A stretch of DNA of 64,000 bases, taken from the NCBI RefSeq assembly GCF_047663525.1, contig NC_092590.1:56194001-56258000 (forward strand), read 5' to 3'. Below the pieces are notes generated by a model. That model saw nothing but the letters and a program-made list of their open reading frames with translations. It was not told the DNA's origin and made no database searches. Below, piece after piece: positions 1 to 13,660 of the stretch (position 1 is its first letter; every line of letters starts with the position of its first letter). The DNA is from Anas platyrhynchos (taxonomy: Eukaryota; Chordata; Aves; Anseriformes; Anatidae). Made by a program: the position numbers and the translations under genes.

Positions 1-642
1 ACGAGCATGAAAAGACCTGTACAGAGCAACAGCTTCTTTTGCAGTTTTACTGAAATAGAAAGGGAAAAAAAATGGACAAAGGTTTCCATACGTTATGGAA
101 GACTACACTTGTCAGATCCTAGATTTTTTTGGCTCATGCATCATTGTGGTTCACGCAGAACAACGGTTGTGACCCAAGACATTTATATTTCTTTAACCTT
201 AAAACATTAAGCATCGGTTTCTGTGTAAGTGATACCCAAGCACTATCAAGAACTGCACCATTTGCAAGTAACACTAATGCAGAGCTATTCCTGAGTAACA
301 CCACAGCAAGCACCCTGAAGTTTACTCACTCTCGAGTTTGCACTCCAAGTACATCAGGTGTTTTTTTCTGTTAAAATTCAGCTATAACACAAGGTGGACA
401 ACACTAGGATGTGTCAATCCCCAAACTCATTAAAGTTTTCTCAACCAAAAGATACAAAGCACACAAAGATTAAGAGAAGCAAAGGAGTTGGTACACTCCA
501 GGAATACTGATACAACTGATTCTAATGAAAACAAGGTAAAATCTGTCTGGAAACAGTAACACTCCAGCACAAGTCATCTCCTCTAGAAACCTCACTGCTA
601 TGGACAAGTTCTGCAAAATGCTTCTCTCCAGCTATTTCCTAC

Positions 643-1470
643 AATCATAGAATATCCCAAGCTGGAAGGGACCCACAAGGATCATTGAGTCCTACTCCTG
701 CCTCCACAGAGGATGACCTACAAATCAAACCATATTTATGATAGCGTTGTCCATATGCTTCTTGAACTCTGACAGGCTTGGTGCTGTGCCCACTGCCTGG
801 GTATCCTGTCCCAGTGCCCAACCACCCTCTGGGTGCAGAACCTTTCCCTAACCCCCAGCCTGACCCTGCTCCATGCTGTTCCCTTGGGTCCTGTTGCTGT
901 CCCCAGAGAGCAGAGCTCAGCACCTGCCCCTCCACTCCCCTCGTGAGGGAGCTGCAGGCCGCCATGAGGCCTCCCCTCAGCCTGCTCTGCTCTGGGCCAG
1001 ATAAACCAAGGGACCTCAGCCGCTCCTCGTATGTCTTGCCCTCTAGACCCTTCACTACCTCGTTTTGTTAAACTTCACGTGGTTGGTGATTGCCCAGCCC
1101 TCTAATCTGCCAAGATTTTTCTGCAAAAGCTCTCTATCCTGAAGGAAGTCAGCAGCTCCTCCCAATTTAGTGTCATCCCCAAACTTAGTATGAATGTGAG
1201 TCCTGCATCCAGATCAATTATCAAAACCCTGAAGAGAACAGGTCCTCAAACAGAGCCCTGCAGAACCCCACCAGTGACCAGCTGCCAGCCCGACATAACC
1301 TCATTTATCCACAGAAGGATACTGTGGGAGACAGCACCAAAAGCTTTGCTGAAATCCCAAAATATTGTAACTACTCGCTTCCCTTGGTCAGCCGGGTGGG
1401 CAACCTTGTCATAAAGGAAATCAAGTTAGTTAAGCAGGATTTTCCCCTCACGGACTTGTTAACAAGTCCT
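643..1470 (-). mobile_element. CR1 LINE fragment, antisense
   Basis: The plus strand begins with the reverse complement of a CR1 3' end (atcatagaatatcccaagct, then ggaagggacc). It continues through text typical of antisense avian CR1: a passage on cleaning up remaining nerve-like 'cttcttgaactctgacaggc', the 'ccctgcagaacccc' block, and 'aaagctttgctgaaatccc'. The element is therefore on the minus strand. It has lost its reading frame and looks like an old 3'-truncated copy. The left edge is at about 643; the right edge near 1470 is approximate because similarity fades. Confidence 0.85.
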
Positions 1471-2739
1471 GCCAAAAGAAAACCCTTTCTTTAGCACCAG
1501 TTTAGGAAGGTATTGCCTAAGAAAGCTACAAAAGGCCATACACTACACATTAAAAGAACAAGGGATACCCAAACAAAATCACCTGGTGATAGTTTCCTGT
1601 TATCAAGATAATACAAACATGGCCAAGGTCACCTGTGACAATAAACCTGCAGGCCAACTGAAGGTAGGCAAACTGAGGAAGGTATTTTTACACTTTTCCA
1701 AGACATCAGCAGCTTTATTTCACCACAAAATCTTGAGTTTCCCTCAGAAACCCACAGACAAATCAGTAAAGAACACCACTACCAGTGTCATCAATAAAGG
1801 AGTGGATGCTTGTTCAGCAAAATATTACAGGTGCTCCCAGTTTGGCGTTAGGCCCCATGAGTGAACTACCAGATTTTAACACAGTAGGAAGAAAGTATCT
1901 TTGCATGTCATCAGGTAATAGAAGATAACACTCCGTGACAGACTATATAAACTTCAAGAAGTACTACTTAAATGTCTGTGGGCAAAAAGTGTATTTAAAT
2001 GTCAAGGTATACAATGCCACAGTTGTTGAAGCGAGGCATTTCAAGACAGAGATGTAAACATCCTAAACAAATGATTTAACACCAAAAGACACCTCAGGAG
2101 ACTCACTGGATCTTTCTCAGTGAGGACTTCTGCTTAATTAGTAGCTTCAGTTAACAAGCCCCTACTCCCCCATGAGACGACAGGCTGCAAAAGGGATATA
2201 AGGGATATTCTTCTGAAATAAACAGTGTGACCTCATTTGGATTTTTTTGTGTACACAACTGTAACTCAAAAATAGTATGGCAGAGTACGAGGTTCACAGA
2301 ATGCCAGCACAAATGATCAAAGTATAAAAGAAACATCTTACTAAAAGACAGAATGCTTATGAGAATCTTATCAGTGGCTATAAGAATCATACATGTATTA
2401 ATGTCTCACTAACACAAAAACCAGAAATCTTATTTATTTTTAAGAATTAGTGTTACATTTGTTATGTATTGGTACACAAGACATGTGACATTTTAGGAAC
2501 CTAATTGTGCCTAACATCAAGGATGTCAAACAGAACCTTGCAATATGTCTTACCTCTGTATTAAAAGCTGTAGTACTCAAAAGTCAATTAATCTACAGTT
2601 TTTCTACATTATAAAAGTTGAACTACATTTAAAAATGGGATAAAGCTCTCCTAAGGGAAAGAAAGCCTTTGAAATTCCACCACTGTCTAATTCTAGTGTT
2701 CTCTTAAGCACTCTGAATTTACTTTTCCAATGTAGGCAA

Positions 2740-2990
2740 AGCCAAATGGTAGCCAAGTGTTTGTTGGGGATACGAAGGTCAAAGGCAGCCTTGGCTGCAG
2801 TGACCGTGAGATGGTAGAGTTCAGGGTGGTATCAGTTCCTGAGAGGAGGGAGTAGGGCAAAACCCAAGATCATAAACATGGACTTCAGGACAGCAGAGAG
2901 CCTACTCAGGGATCTGCTGGAAAAAGTCCCAGGGCCTTTATTCCATCGAGACAAGAGGAAGCCCCCCTCATCATACTGACTTTACAGGAC
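2740..2990 (+). mobile_element. CR1 LINE internal fragment, sense
   Basis: The segment reads 'cagccttggctgcagtgacc', then 'gtgagatggtagagttcagg', followed by 'gacttcaggacagcagagag'. This resembles the ORF2 3' half of avian CR1, where the same words occur in sense orientation. It is a short, degraded internal fragment without the 3' terminal repeat. Both edges are estimates. Confidence 0.7.
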
Positions 2991-4742
2991 CGGCTGCTGT
3001 GACAATTAAAGACTTGTTTCTATTAACAATACCTTGAATGTAATCACAGAAGTAACATGAAAGCAACATAATCTATCAAATGAGCATCCTAATTCTGTTT
3101 GTGTACTCCCATAGAAAAGTGCCTTTATGGCATAAGAGCCTTAAAAATAACAGCTGGATAGAAATAAATCATTTTGGTAAGCTCAAGGCTGGGTAGATAG
3201 AAAAGAAAACATTTTGATCTACTGCCACTTTGTGGTTATGATCCTTACAAGTACAGAAGATGAGTGCCAAGCATAGTAACTAGGTATACAGGAAGCGAGG
3301 AATTCAACCCATGAATTCCACAAAACTCACGGCGTACAAGTGTTGTTCCAGAACAGGATGTTCACATCTCTGCTGATGAATGAAGTATTCATTCATCTCT
3401 TATACAATAGAAACAAACGTAACAAATGCCTTACTTCTTAAACAAATACTTCAGGAGTAGTCTTTCTTAGAACATTACCACGAGGATACTGTTTGTGCAC
3501 GCGTTCTCCCCCTTCCAGTATGGTATGAGATTTTCTAGGCTAACTCCAAATATATGGGATTTAACTCAATACAGCAGCACAGTGCAAAACAGCAGCTCTC
3601 CAATTCAGCTTGTGAATGATGATTGCTCTTTATACAATTCACTGAACACGGGTGAAGAGATGACTACACAAGAAACGCCGCAGAAAGAAATTATCTCAAT
3701 TCCTTATGAAATATGTGTATTACAGCGAAGATTTTTAAAAGAGCATTTAAATGTTATTCCAATTAAAGGCTAGTGAGGTGCATCAACACCAATCACTACT
3801 AAAAATCCTGTTTAGCTGCAGTAGACACACTAGTAGCTGGCAGATGTATGTTACTAGCAAGCATTATTTTGGAGAATAGAAAACCCAACCCTTTAATCTT
3901 ATTTTGCCATAATGAGTGAGATTTACATCAGTAACCGCACATTTGAAATAAAGCAGCGAAATGTGAAATCAATACCAGAGTGCAGTACTCTTAATCAAAT
4001 AGTCCTAGATGTTTAAATTGGATCATATATGCATTTGTTTATAAATACACAATGAAATGCCTTGTATTACTTGCTTTAATTACAAGCATCATATCTTGAC
4101 AATAGGGTTTTCACGTTACAATAAGCTTCACAAAGTCATAAAATCAGCATGATTAAATTAGAGACGCTAATTAAAGGTTTCCATTGATTTTACCAGTGAT
4201 TTGGCTCAAGGAAGTATTATTAGGAAAAAAAATGCAGAACAAATCGTGGTACATTTAATTATCCCCTTCACTCTAAAACAAAACTAGTCTTCCGCCTTGA
4301 GTCAAAGTTGCTTAAAATAATATGTATCTGAGGCACGCAAGGGTAAATATCCTTTAATTCTCTATTTGGATGCTATTTAATTTCAGATTAAATCATTATG
4401 TCAAATCACCACATATTCCTAAATATAACCACTGATCCTACATCAAATTGAAGGAAGACACATTTGAAGAACAACAGTGGAATGTAACATCAATAGAAGT
4501 AATTCTTTTATTCTGATCTGAAAGAAACCCCACTTTTTAAATTTTGTGGCCAGAAAGCAAATCCTATACTATAAATAAATACAGTAAGTAAAGAGAAAAT
4601 GTTAATTGCTGAATAGTGTTTATCAAATATACATTTACTTGAATCAATGGCAATAAATTTATTGATCTGAGAATTGTAAAACTAGCCCAGACTGATTTCT
4701 TAGGCTTTCCATTCTTTTTCTGCAGTTTTGTGCAAAAGTAAT

Positions 4743-4815
4743 CCCCACTTTCATTTATTTTACAGTTTTACAGTTTTATTTACAGTTAGGTTCCCCACTT
4801 TTATTTATTTTACAG
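4743..4815 (+). repeat. Two-copy direct repeat, 50-base period
   Basis: A 23-base unit (ccccactt, then t-c/t-atttattttacag) occurs at 4743-4765 and again at 4793-4815 with one mismatch. The spacer between the copies also repeats 'ttttacag'. It looks like a small local tandem duplication. Confidence 0.8.
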
Positions 4816-6858
4816 GCTCTTCTAACATTAACTCCTGTTCTCCTGGATGCTTCTCCTAACTTGGTCTCCTCACCCACAGGCACACAGATGCCTCCCAACC
4901 CGACACCAGACAGGCAGGACGAGCAAATCCTTTGCCATATCAGACCCAGATGCAGACAGGCTTATCAGCTGGCAAGTCAGGTAGTATTACTTACTTAGAC
5001 TTCCCTACCTACCCAATATTTTCAATACCTCTCAGAAATTTAAACATGTGAAAAGCTCGGTTCTGTCAGAGTTTGCCTGAAACTGGCAAATAGACACCGA
5101 AGGTATTAGGGGGGAATTGATAAACCAAAATCCATAAATCCAGCTTGTCTCGGCAACTTGCAGACTCACAAGCTTCCTTTTTACCTTGGAATGGCTACAT
5201 ATCACCTAAGCCTAAGATTTAGAAGCAGAGTGGAACAGAAATCACTGTGTCTGACATAGTTGAAACACAACAATGAGCTCCTACCTCTCCACAGCTGCAT
5301 AAAACTAAAATGACCTTGAGAAAGAAAGCAACGATGGTAGAAGTCTAGGCCATCCATTAAACCTTTTAATCATTAAAGCACTTGCCGAGTCAACTGTTGA
5401 GCTATCCCTAGAGGCACACTGAACCATCATCTTAGCTGCCTCACCCCTGCTTTACAGAATTCCTAATATATTTCCTATTCTGCGCAGAAAAGGAGAACAA
5501 GGCAAGAGGAACATAAATTAACTGTAAGGAGGAACACAGGATACTAATACAAACTGCAGGAGTACAAGAACCTTTGGTATTCCTAGAGACATTAATCCAC
5601 TATCTAGGTGGTGTGGTCAAAAAAGTGACAACTCTTGAACTCAGTAGGCTAAACAGTCAGTAGGAAAAGGCATAATCGACAGAAAGCTTTCATTATTTGC
5701 ATACTGGATGTTTTTTTCTTTATCAACTCCACCTAAATCTTAAGAAAAATACAAAACTAACGTATTGTACTACTGCATGTAGCTATCATTAGCTTGAGAT
5801 AGTTTGCAATCATTTGCCCATCTATCTTCCCCATTAACTCAAAGTTCTGAAAATTCCTTATCTAGCTTACAGTATTTACATATAAAGTGTTCTCACTTAC
5901 TGAGTTTATACGTTTCCAGAAAATAATGTTTGAATATTTACAGAAATTATCACAATCTGTTTTAAGTGCACTTGGTCTTCAGTCTAAAAGCCAATTTATT
6001 ATGCAAAGGTGCAACTTAAATTTGTATTTGTTAATGAAAAAAAATCTATCAGGAAGTGAGAGCAGTGAAGTTGTTACTTATCACTTGATCTGCCTACATT
6101 TTTATGAATGCATAGATTAATTTCAGTTAATTACTTTTATTTGTTTGGAAAATACTTCCAAGCCTAAAATGCTAGTTCTCGGCGAAGAGCATGCCAAGCC
6201 TTATCAAGTTATGATAACATCATTAACTGCTCTACTTTCATAATGTTTTAATTATAGTCTGCATACATAAGCTCGTGATTATATTTACATCCAAAATAGC
6301 ATTTCTCTCACTGCATGTAGAAAAGCAAGCTTTAAAACTTGGTTTTATCTTTGGCAATGGCTGAGTGATCATTTAATATTCAAAAGCAGTTGTTTTTAGA
6401 CTATCAGAATATATTTTAGAATATCTACCCACCAAATGCATTTTACTTACATTGTATGCAATGAATACTCACTGCAGAATATTCCTCTGGAATGGCAACC
6501 ATCAGGCTAATAGCTTATTTGCACAAACACCAATGTAAATTGTCCACTCTGACAACAAATAAGAACTTGCATGCAAACAAACCAATCACCAGAACCACTG
6601 AAAAAAGTTGACCTTCACCTGAGCTTCTCTCATTTCTCCTCACTGCATACATGCTACTTGTTACTTCAGTAATTCAGCCATGTTTCTACCTGTATTCTTT
6701 ACAGCTCAGGTTAGTAAACCTCTCTGAACTCTATTTTTCTCTTCCTGTACATTGTACCTAGCCCACAGACTATGAATATTTCATCTGTTCTATTGGTACA
6801 CTTTACCTTTTGACAAGTTCTGTTGGCTCTGAAATTGAGGCTACAACGGTGTGCATTT

Positions 6859-6881
6859 AAAAAAAAAAAAAAAAAAAAAAA
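6859..6881 (+). repeat. Poly(A) tract, 23 bases
   Basis: An uninterrupted run of A in the probable KLHL5 intron. No retroposed gene or SINE body is recognisable upstream of it, so it is listed as a simple repeat. Confidence 0.95.
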
Positions 6882-9800
6882 GGAATTATACTGTTTCCCC
6901 TCAAATCAACTCAAATCTATACTAGACAGATTATGTTATCATCTTCATCATGCCTATATAACCCATACCAAAATGTCATCAGCATTTTCTCTTAGAACTT
7001 CTTAAGATATGGGAGAAAAAAGGGGAGGCAGAAGATACGAGACAGAAGACACACCAGAAAATAATCTAGAAGAGATAAGGTGGCTCCCTTTTTACAATTT
7101 TATTCTGAATAACTGATTGCTTGACAGCTTAGCATACTTTGAAATAAAATTTTGATAGCAGGACGATGCAAAGAATGAAGGAGGTGTTCTGATTCTTCTT
7201 TTCTCTCCTCTTTCTTCATTGCTCTTTCCTTTTTACGAACATTACATATACAGCAAGTGGGTTCAAGAATGCCAGGAGAAAACAGGAGTCTTTAGAAACT
7301 GAAGCAGCTAATAGTTTGATGGGCTGCAAGATCTCCATATTCCAAGCCATTATAGAAAAGCATTTCCTGGAGCTGAGAATATAGCTGCCAATAAGCAACA
7401 TTGAGCATAAAAGGGTTACCAAACCATAAGCAGATTACAGTGCAATGCCCTTTCATTTATTCTGAAAACACTGTGGGAAACATATGGAAGCAAGAATAGG
7501 AAATCCATTTTGCTCCACCTAAGTCCAGCTTTTAAAATATATCACCTATTAATTAAACTGATGAAAAGAGAAAAATGAAAAGAGGTAACTTCAGGGAAAC
7601 TAGCAGGAAGCAAATAGCGCAGAAATAGTTTTAAAATCAAAACATTTCACTCAACTGAAAATGTACAGCTATAAATTTGAACTATTTTTTATATTTCATG
7701 CCTGGATTATCATGGCCCTTTTCTATTATTTTTTTTACTAACTGCTATTAATATATTTCAGAAGAAGAAATATGTACCCCAGGTATTAAAGAAAGTTTGT
7801 CCTGTAGAGCCCTTTGTCTTAAAGGTTTAAATTCTAATCAGAACTGAGGTTGGAAAGGATGGATTTTCTATTTTATTTCATAATAAAACACTTTCCAGAA
7901 CACTACAATGACAAAACAAAAATGATTGAAGAAATAGTCATGGTTCTGGCCTCACAATGCCCAATGTATCACAGATTTAATTTTTCATTTAATGTTGTCC
8001 TTTCCAATTCTACTTGTGTAATGTTTTGCTAAGGTGAGAATTGCTTTATTGGTGCACACAAAAAGCCTATCTAACTGAACAAAGAGCCTTCAATTACAAC
8101 CCAAAGGAAATATTCAAGGAAAGACCATCAGAAATGGGACTAAAAGCACAAAATTGTCCACAGCACTGTGTTACTTAGGTTTTCTTTCCTTTTAAATAAG
8201 ACATTCTCTCCTTCCCCCCAGTAAAACCAAGCATGTGTAAGAATGAGAAACACCTTACACATTTTCAAGGTATTTCTCACAGGCTCAAAAGGCTGTAATC
8301 ACACAAAACACTTGGACAAATTGCAGCTTTTTGAAACTGTAAGGGGTGACACTTCTCCAAGATAAAAACGTATGCACCCCTTAAATAGGAAAGCACTTAG
8401 AATATAGCTAAAAGGATGTCCAGAAAAATCAATACACTCTGCAGAAACAAAAAAATCCACCACTACGGCACAGAATGTTTCACAAACTAAAAGGAGAATG
8501 GTGATTTAAGTGACAATTTCTTGAATTCTAAACCATTGCAAATTTCAAGCAAGTTTCTTAATTTCTTATTAAAGTTTTCAATACTGAGTCAATACAAAGT
8601 ACACTGATTATTTTGACAGAGTATTAACTAAGGCAGTAAGACAAGTCTATTGGGATGTATTTTAGAAGAGGAGACATTCTTGTGCCTTAAATTTCTGTTT
8701 TACAAGTACTTCCTGTACTTACATATGTACTCATACTGTATTTCATGAACAGTTTTCCACTAATTTTGAAAGTCTTATGGATGTTCCTGGAAGAATCCAA
8801 GTTACTATTCAAAAATTCTTCAAAATGAATCCTGTTATCAAGTAAGACATCGGAATTTCAACATCGATTGTACTTACAGCTGAAGAGGTAATTAATTGGC
8901 AAAGTGTCAATCTCTGAACAGATTGAAATCAATTCCTTTATCAACTTTATAGAAATTAGTCCTCTGGGAAAATGCCAGCATAGTCCATAAAACAATTATT
9001 CTTCAGCATCCCTGCTTGACAGTTATTCTACCTTGCAGTAAGACAGGAAGGTGTATTTCTTCCTTTTTTCTTCCCTTTTTTTGAGTACATTTTGGCATTT
9101 CCTTTGAATTCTTTTCAACTTCCATGATCACTAAAGAAAAAGGTGCAGGTCAAGTCTAAAAATTCCGAAAATCTGGATAAGGCTGGCTATTTTTGATAAG
9201 TGAAGCTGCCATATTTTGAACTATTGCAAAATAGTGAAAACAAAAAGTCTGTTCTCAAAGTAATTTTAGGGGAACATTAGCGGTTTCAATCATTTTTAAA
9301 GCTGTGAAAATTCTCTAAGTCATCTACAGTAGAAGATACCAACAAGAATATAAATTGACTTGGGGGAGGGAACAGAAGAAAAGGAAAAAAAATGAAATGG
9401 GATAAAAAGCCTGACGGGAATTCAATCCTCTCGATATTTTTTGTCTTTTGTTGGTGATATTGCGCTGCTAATGAGTGGATCATTGGCAAGGCTGAAGTGG
9501 TGACAGCCCAGACCCAGATTAATATTCAGGCACAGGGGAATGCTTAAGGAGGGGGTGCTCAGACACTCAGTAATACCAGGGTAGATCAGAAAGGTAGAGC
9601 ATTTCTGGTAAGACCAGAAATTAAATAAAGCCTGCTATTTCCCAGAAAATATGGCAGCCAGCCTGAGGGAAGACAGATTGACACTTGTTCAAGCCAGGTT
9701 CATTCTGATCTTCATAACCCCATGCTTTTAACTTATCAGACCCAAATAAAAGCAGAAGACGACAGAGCTTAAACACGTGTCCCTCATTTTCCACTTGGGC

Positions 9801-12800
9801 ACCAAGTCTGCAGCAACAGGTACTGAAAGCATCCTTCTACTCTACGATACTAAAACATTTGATATGGATGACAGCAATGGGGAGGGAGAAACAGGTTCTT
9901 GTTTTGGTGTTACTCGAGCCTGCATTGACAGAAAATGCACGGTAGATTAATATAACACCAAATTCTCTCCTGCTGTTGGTATTGATGATTGCCATAGGTT
10001 GTGCAAGCTTTTTGACTGCCCATTATTTGCCACTATCTGTACCACTTTGGCAACGCTAAATTTGGAATATGCTACTTAAATGTTTAACAAGCATTTTCTT
10101 CTCCAGGACCTAAAGAAATAGGAAATAGAAAAAGGCAATGGACTTAAAATGTCCAAACCTGATGATGTCTTAACTCAGAAGCGTTATGGCAAAACATGCA
10201 AAATGCTCAAAGAAAAATAAGACCTTGTAATAACTACTCCCAGAATTCTCAAGTATTTTTGTCACCACCCTTGACAAAAGTTGCCTTGAGAGTTGTGTAC
10301 TCCTCGACTAGAATCGTATCAGCAAGCAGCCACAAAAAATACTGCATCTGGTGCTCAGCAATCACTCTGAGCTCAGTTAACTTGAAGCAGAACTTTCTGT
10401 TATTACAGTGTGTAGAACTGCAACATTCCTCAAGACTGTTTGCTTCTGGAAAGCTATGCAAAGTTTGCAGTTCCCCAAAATGCACTATGCTGTGCCAAAG
10501 AGATTGTCAAGAACCAGGTAAGTAAAAGTATACACAACAGAACAAATTAAAGCATCTACTGCCAAAAATGGTATGTATATTGTAAATTGCTAGTGACTTG
10601 AGAGATGATGAAATAAACAGTGAGAAAAAACACCTCTCTTCTGCATTTGTATTGTGACATGAACAAATTCTAGACAACAGAGAGGTACACAGTTATTTCA
10701 AAAAAGTTGCATTACCAACATTCCCAAAGCAGGAATATCTCACGGCCAAGAAAGCATATTTTTCTCATTTCTGTACAGCCTAGTATCTCTAAATTAATGG
10801 CACTGCTTTTCTTACCCTCATCACTATTTTTTCAGCAGTATTTTACTCCACAAAGAGTTCATATAATGCCAGGTTCTTGCACGCGTTCATGCATTCAACA
10901 TTCTTTTACCCCTTTGCTTTGTGTAAATGTCAAAGCTATTCCCTTTGAAAATGACTTTGGCTTAGAAAAGTTTTACTACTTTCCTTCTAAAAAACGAAAG
11001 AAAGCAAAAGCCAGTTAGTACTACTGGCATAATGAGGTTTGACTGAGCAGTTGGTAGGCTTCTATCAGAAGCATTTCTCTAAAGAAATATTTTCTCTTAC
11101 AAAGTCAGTATCAAATTTGCCTGGTTTTCCTACAATGATTAAAAGATTAGAGGTTATAGGTTTCTCATGCATTTGTAAAGATTAAAACTGAACTTCATAG
11201 TAAATATAACAGTCTTCCATAAAGCATGGTTTGATAAAAGAGGTAACTTTGAGAAGCGGTTAAGTGATGAAACCAGTAAAATAAGGTAAGAAAGACATTC
11301 CAAACACTAGGATCTGCAGTCCATAAAAGCAACATCAATTCCTGTTGGTGTACACACATCAGAAGGAAGCCCTCACAAGCTGTGTAACACAAAAATCAGT
11401 GAAGGTGTAACCTGGAAATTACATTTGTGGGCTCAGATCGCATTCATTGTAGCATCACACTGTTGGAATCTAGTAAGTACAATAATTACTTACAACACCA
11501 GAATGATCTCTAGGTGTTCACAGAATCATGTAGTTCCATTTGTCTTCCTCTTTCCAAAAAGATGAGGTAGGCAGAAGAAAATCTAGGCGGAGAAAAATAA
11601 CAGTGCAAAAAGATCAGAACCAGGCATTGAAAAAAATCTTGAAAGCAGATTGCTCAGTCTATTCAGATACAACTCCTTTCCATTTGTCCTGCGATTCCTA
11701 AGCTGAAAGAAGGAAGGAGATGGAAGGGTGTCCCTGCACAACCCTCACCTCAGCTCCTTCCACAACTGCAAGTTACAAAGTTACATACATGGCAACAAAT
11801 ACTGCAAAGAAAGAGGGGAAACGCATACGAAATCTGAATAGATAAACTCTCCAGAAACACCACAATACAAGACAGTATTTTTTTCTTTTAAACAGTGCAT
11901 TTTCACTATCTTTGGCTAGCCATAATTGCACAAAGGACAGAGAATTGAAGAACTGCTCTGCCAGAGGAACAACTTAAGCTAAGAAGTATTGCCAAAGAGT
12001 AACATCAACTATATCAGTGAATAAAGCCTTGTATCACCACTAAACATCCTTCAACAAACGGAGCAGCTTTATACAAAGTTTCAAACCCTTACCATTGGAG
12101 TGGTTCTCAGCCCTTTTCTATTTTCAGGCCAACAAATTTTTTTTTTTTGGTCAAAGAAAGACAGACCTGTACTTAAAGAATCTTCCCTGCTGAGACAGTA
12201 TGTGTCTACTTTGGGAACCAAACAAGTTGACTACAGTCACTGTAAGAAAGAAAACATAGTGCTGGAAGGCACTTGCATGCATACATAAAGGGAATATCTA
12301 ATATCCTGTCCTTTAATGTTCTCATCTTTTCTACTAGCTGCAGGAACCTTCCACCAAAGGTGGAAAAAGTCATGCTATCACCTTCTGTTTTGTAAAGAAA
12401 ATGTAAAATCATACTGCGGTGGCCTAAAATCTGCAATAACTTTCATTATTGGGTCACGTTATGTTTAGGTAACCTTCCTTACCATACCCTGAAACACTGA
12501 AATACATCTAGAAAAAAACACAGAACATCAGAATAACTGGGGGCTGATCTTTGTTAAAAGCACTGGTGATGCAGAAGTCCAGATAACTGGAACGGGTTCA
12601 TGAATATGAATCACCAGCTCACAACAACTTGCAGTTAGCTTGACCATAATGGTTTAATGCAAGATCTTTACATCTCTGTGGCAAGTTTTGCTCGTTCCAT
12701 CTTCGTGCTCACTGCATTTCTGTGAAACACGGGGTTTTAAAATCCCCTGCCATGGGGTACAGACAACACGATGGCTTCACCCAGGGCCATGCTCGAGGCA

Positions 12801-13440
12801 CGGCTCCATGAAGCCGAAGTGTGGCAGGGGACAAGGCTGTCTGACACAGGCTGGGGTCATTACGGGCAGCTTAGCCCCATCCTGCCTCACGCTCCTCAGC
12901 ATTGTTCAGCAAGTGGAAAACAGGAAAAGCGCCCGGTGGGAAGGCGATCTCCACGACCAGGAACGCAGCCGTGAAGTTCGGGCTCTGTGGTGGCTTTTGT
13001 TTTGGTGTTTAAACCTCCAGCCACACGCAGATGCTGAAGTTGCGAAGCAAAAATATCTCCACAGGACACGAACCGCGACCGTTTCTGGCAAAATTAACGA
13101 GCCGGTCACGAGAACACATCTTGTGAGTTGTTTTTAAACAGGACACCCCCCACATACACTATATATATATGTATAAATGGGGTTTCTCTCTCTGTAAAGC
13201 CCACACTGACACGACGACGAGTTCAGTGCTTTTCTTCCCATCCACGCTAGCAAGAAAACCCCAGCGACAGCTTCCCCGAAGCCGAGACCGGCCTCCAGCC
13301 TGTGCAACGCCACAAGTTGTTGAGCACCAGCAGCAGACCCCAAACCAGACCCCAAACCGCCCCCTGCCCGCTACCACGGGGCTCCCCATCCGCATGGGGG
13401 TGCCCTCGGTGCCCCCCCTCCGCCCCTGGGCGGCAGCCTT

Positions 13441-13486
13441 CCTCCTCCTCCTCCTCCTCCTCCTCCTCCTCCTCCTCCTCCTCCTC
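13441..13486 (+). repeat. (CCT)n microsatellite in the CpG island
   Basis: About fifteen copies of cct sit just left of a cccgccgccgcc stretch. The tract yields artificial poly-Leu or poly-Ser open frames on the plus strand and poly-Arg, poly-Glu or poly-Gly frames on the minus strand. In the minus-strand reading it lies just inside the proposed first intron, about 40 bases past the donor. Confidence 0.95.
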
Positions 13487-13526
13487 TTTCTTCTCCCCCC
13501 CCCGCCGCCGCCAAGCCCCCGCTCAC

Positions 13527-13660
13527 CTCTCTCGGTCCGGGATGTGTGTGTGTGTGGAGGGCAGCTTGGCAGCGGCCGCGAAAATAAAAATAAAAAAAAT
13601 AATAATAATGAAAAAAAAAAAAAAAAAATCCCGAGGGAGGCCCCGGCACCCCCCCTCCTT
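13527..13660 (-). other. KLHL5: Candidate noncoding first exon of KLHL5
   Basis: Reading the minus strand leftward from the GC boxes, the sequence runs into ccggaccgagagag followed by gtgagcg, a near-consensus donor; the exon would end at base 13527. No initiator frame matching KLHL5 is seen, so this would be 5' UTR with the start codon in a later exon. The right edge is set only by the position of the GC boxes. The proposed exon contains a long T-rich tract (13600-13628 in the plus sense), which is unusual and lowers confidence. Confidence 0.4.

Larger units (their letters stand above)
1..13526 (-). other. KLHL5: Probable KLHL5 first intron (partial), no coding exon seen
   Basis: This stretch lies downstream, on the minus strand, of the CpG-island exon whose donor is at 13526/13525. 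I looked on the minus strand for the long first coding exon of KLHL5 and for the BTB and kelch blocks and found none, so the coding exons should lie to the left of the window. Open frames here are short, lack matched splice sites or fall in repeats. Recognisable contents are two CR1 fragments (643-1470 and 2740-2990), a duplicated pyrimidine/AG motif (4743-4815) and a 23-base A run (6859-6881). Assignment to KLHL5 is inferred from gene order and the donor orientation, not from protein sequence. Confidence 0.5.

Noticed and set aside
645..1071. Open frames on both strands at 645-1071 and 1190-1414
   Set aside because: They lie inside the antisense CR1 fragment and are decayed, frame-broken repeat sequence.
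10196..10525. A 109-codon plus-strand frame ending near a good donor (aagaaccag|gtaagt at about 10518)
   Set aside because: It is antisense to the expected KLHL5 intron, lacks a clear acceptor and has no recognisable protein content. A noncoding antisense exon is possible but unsupported.
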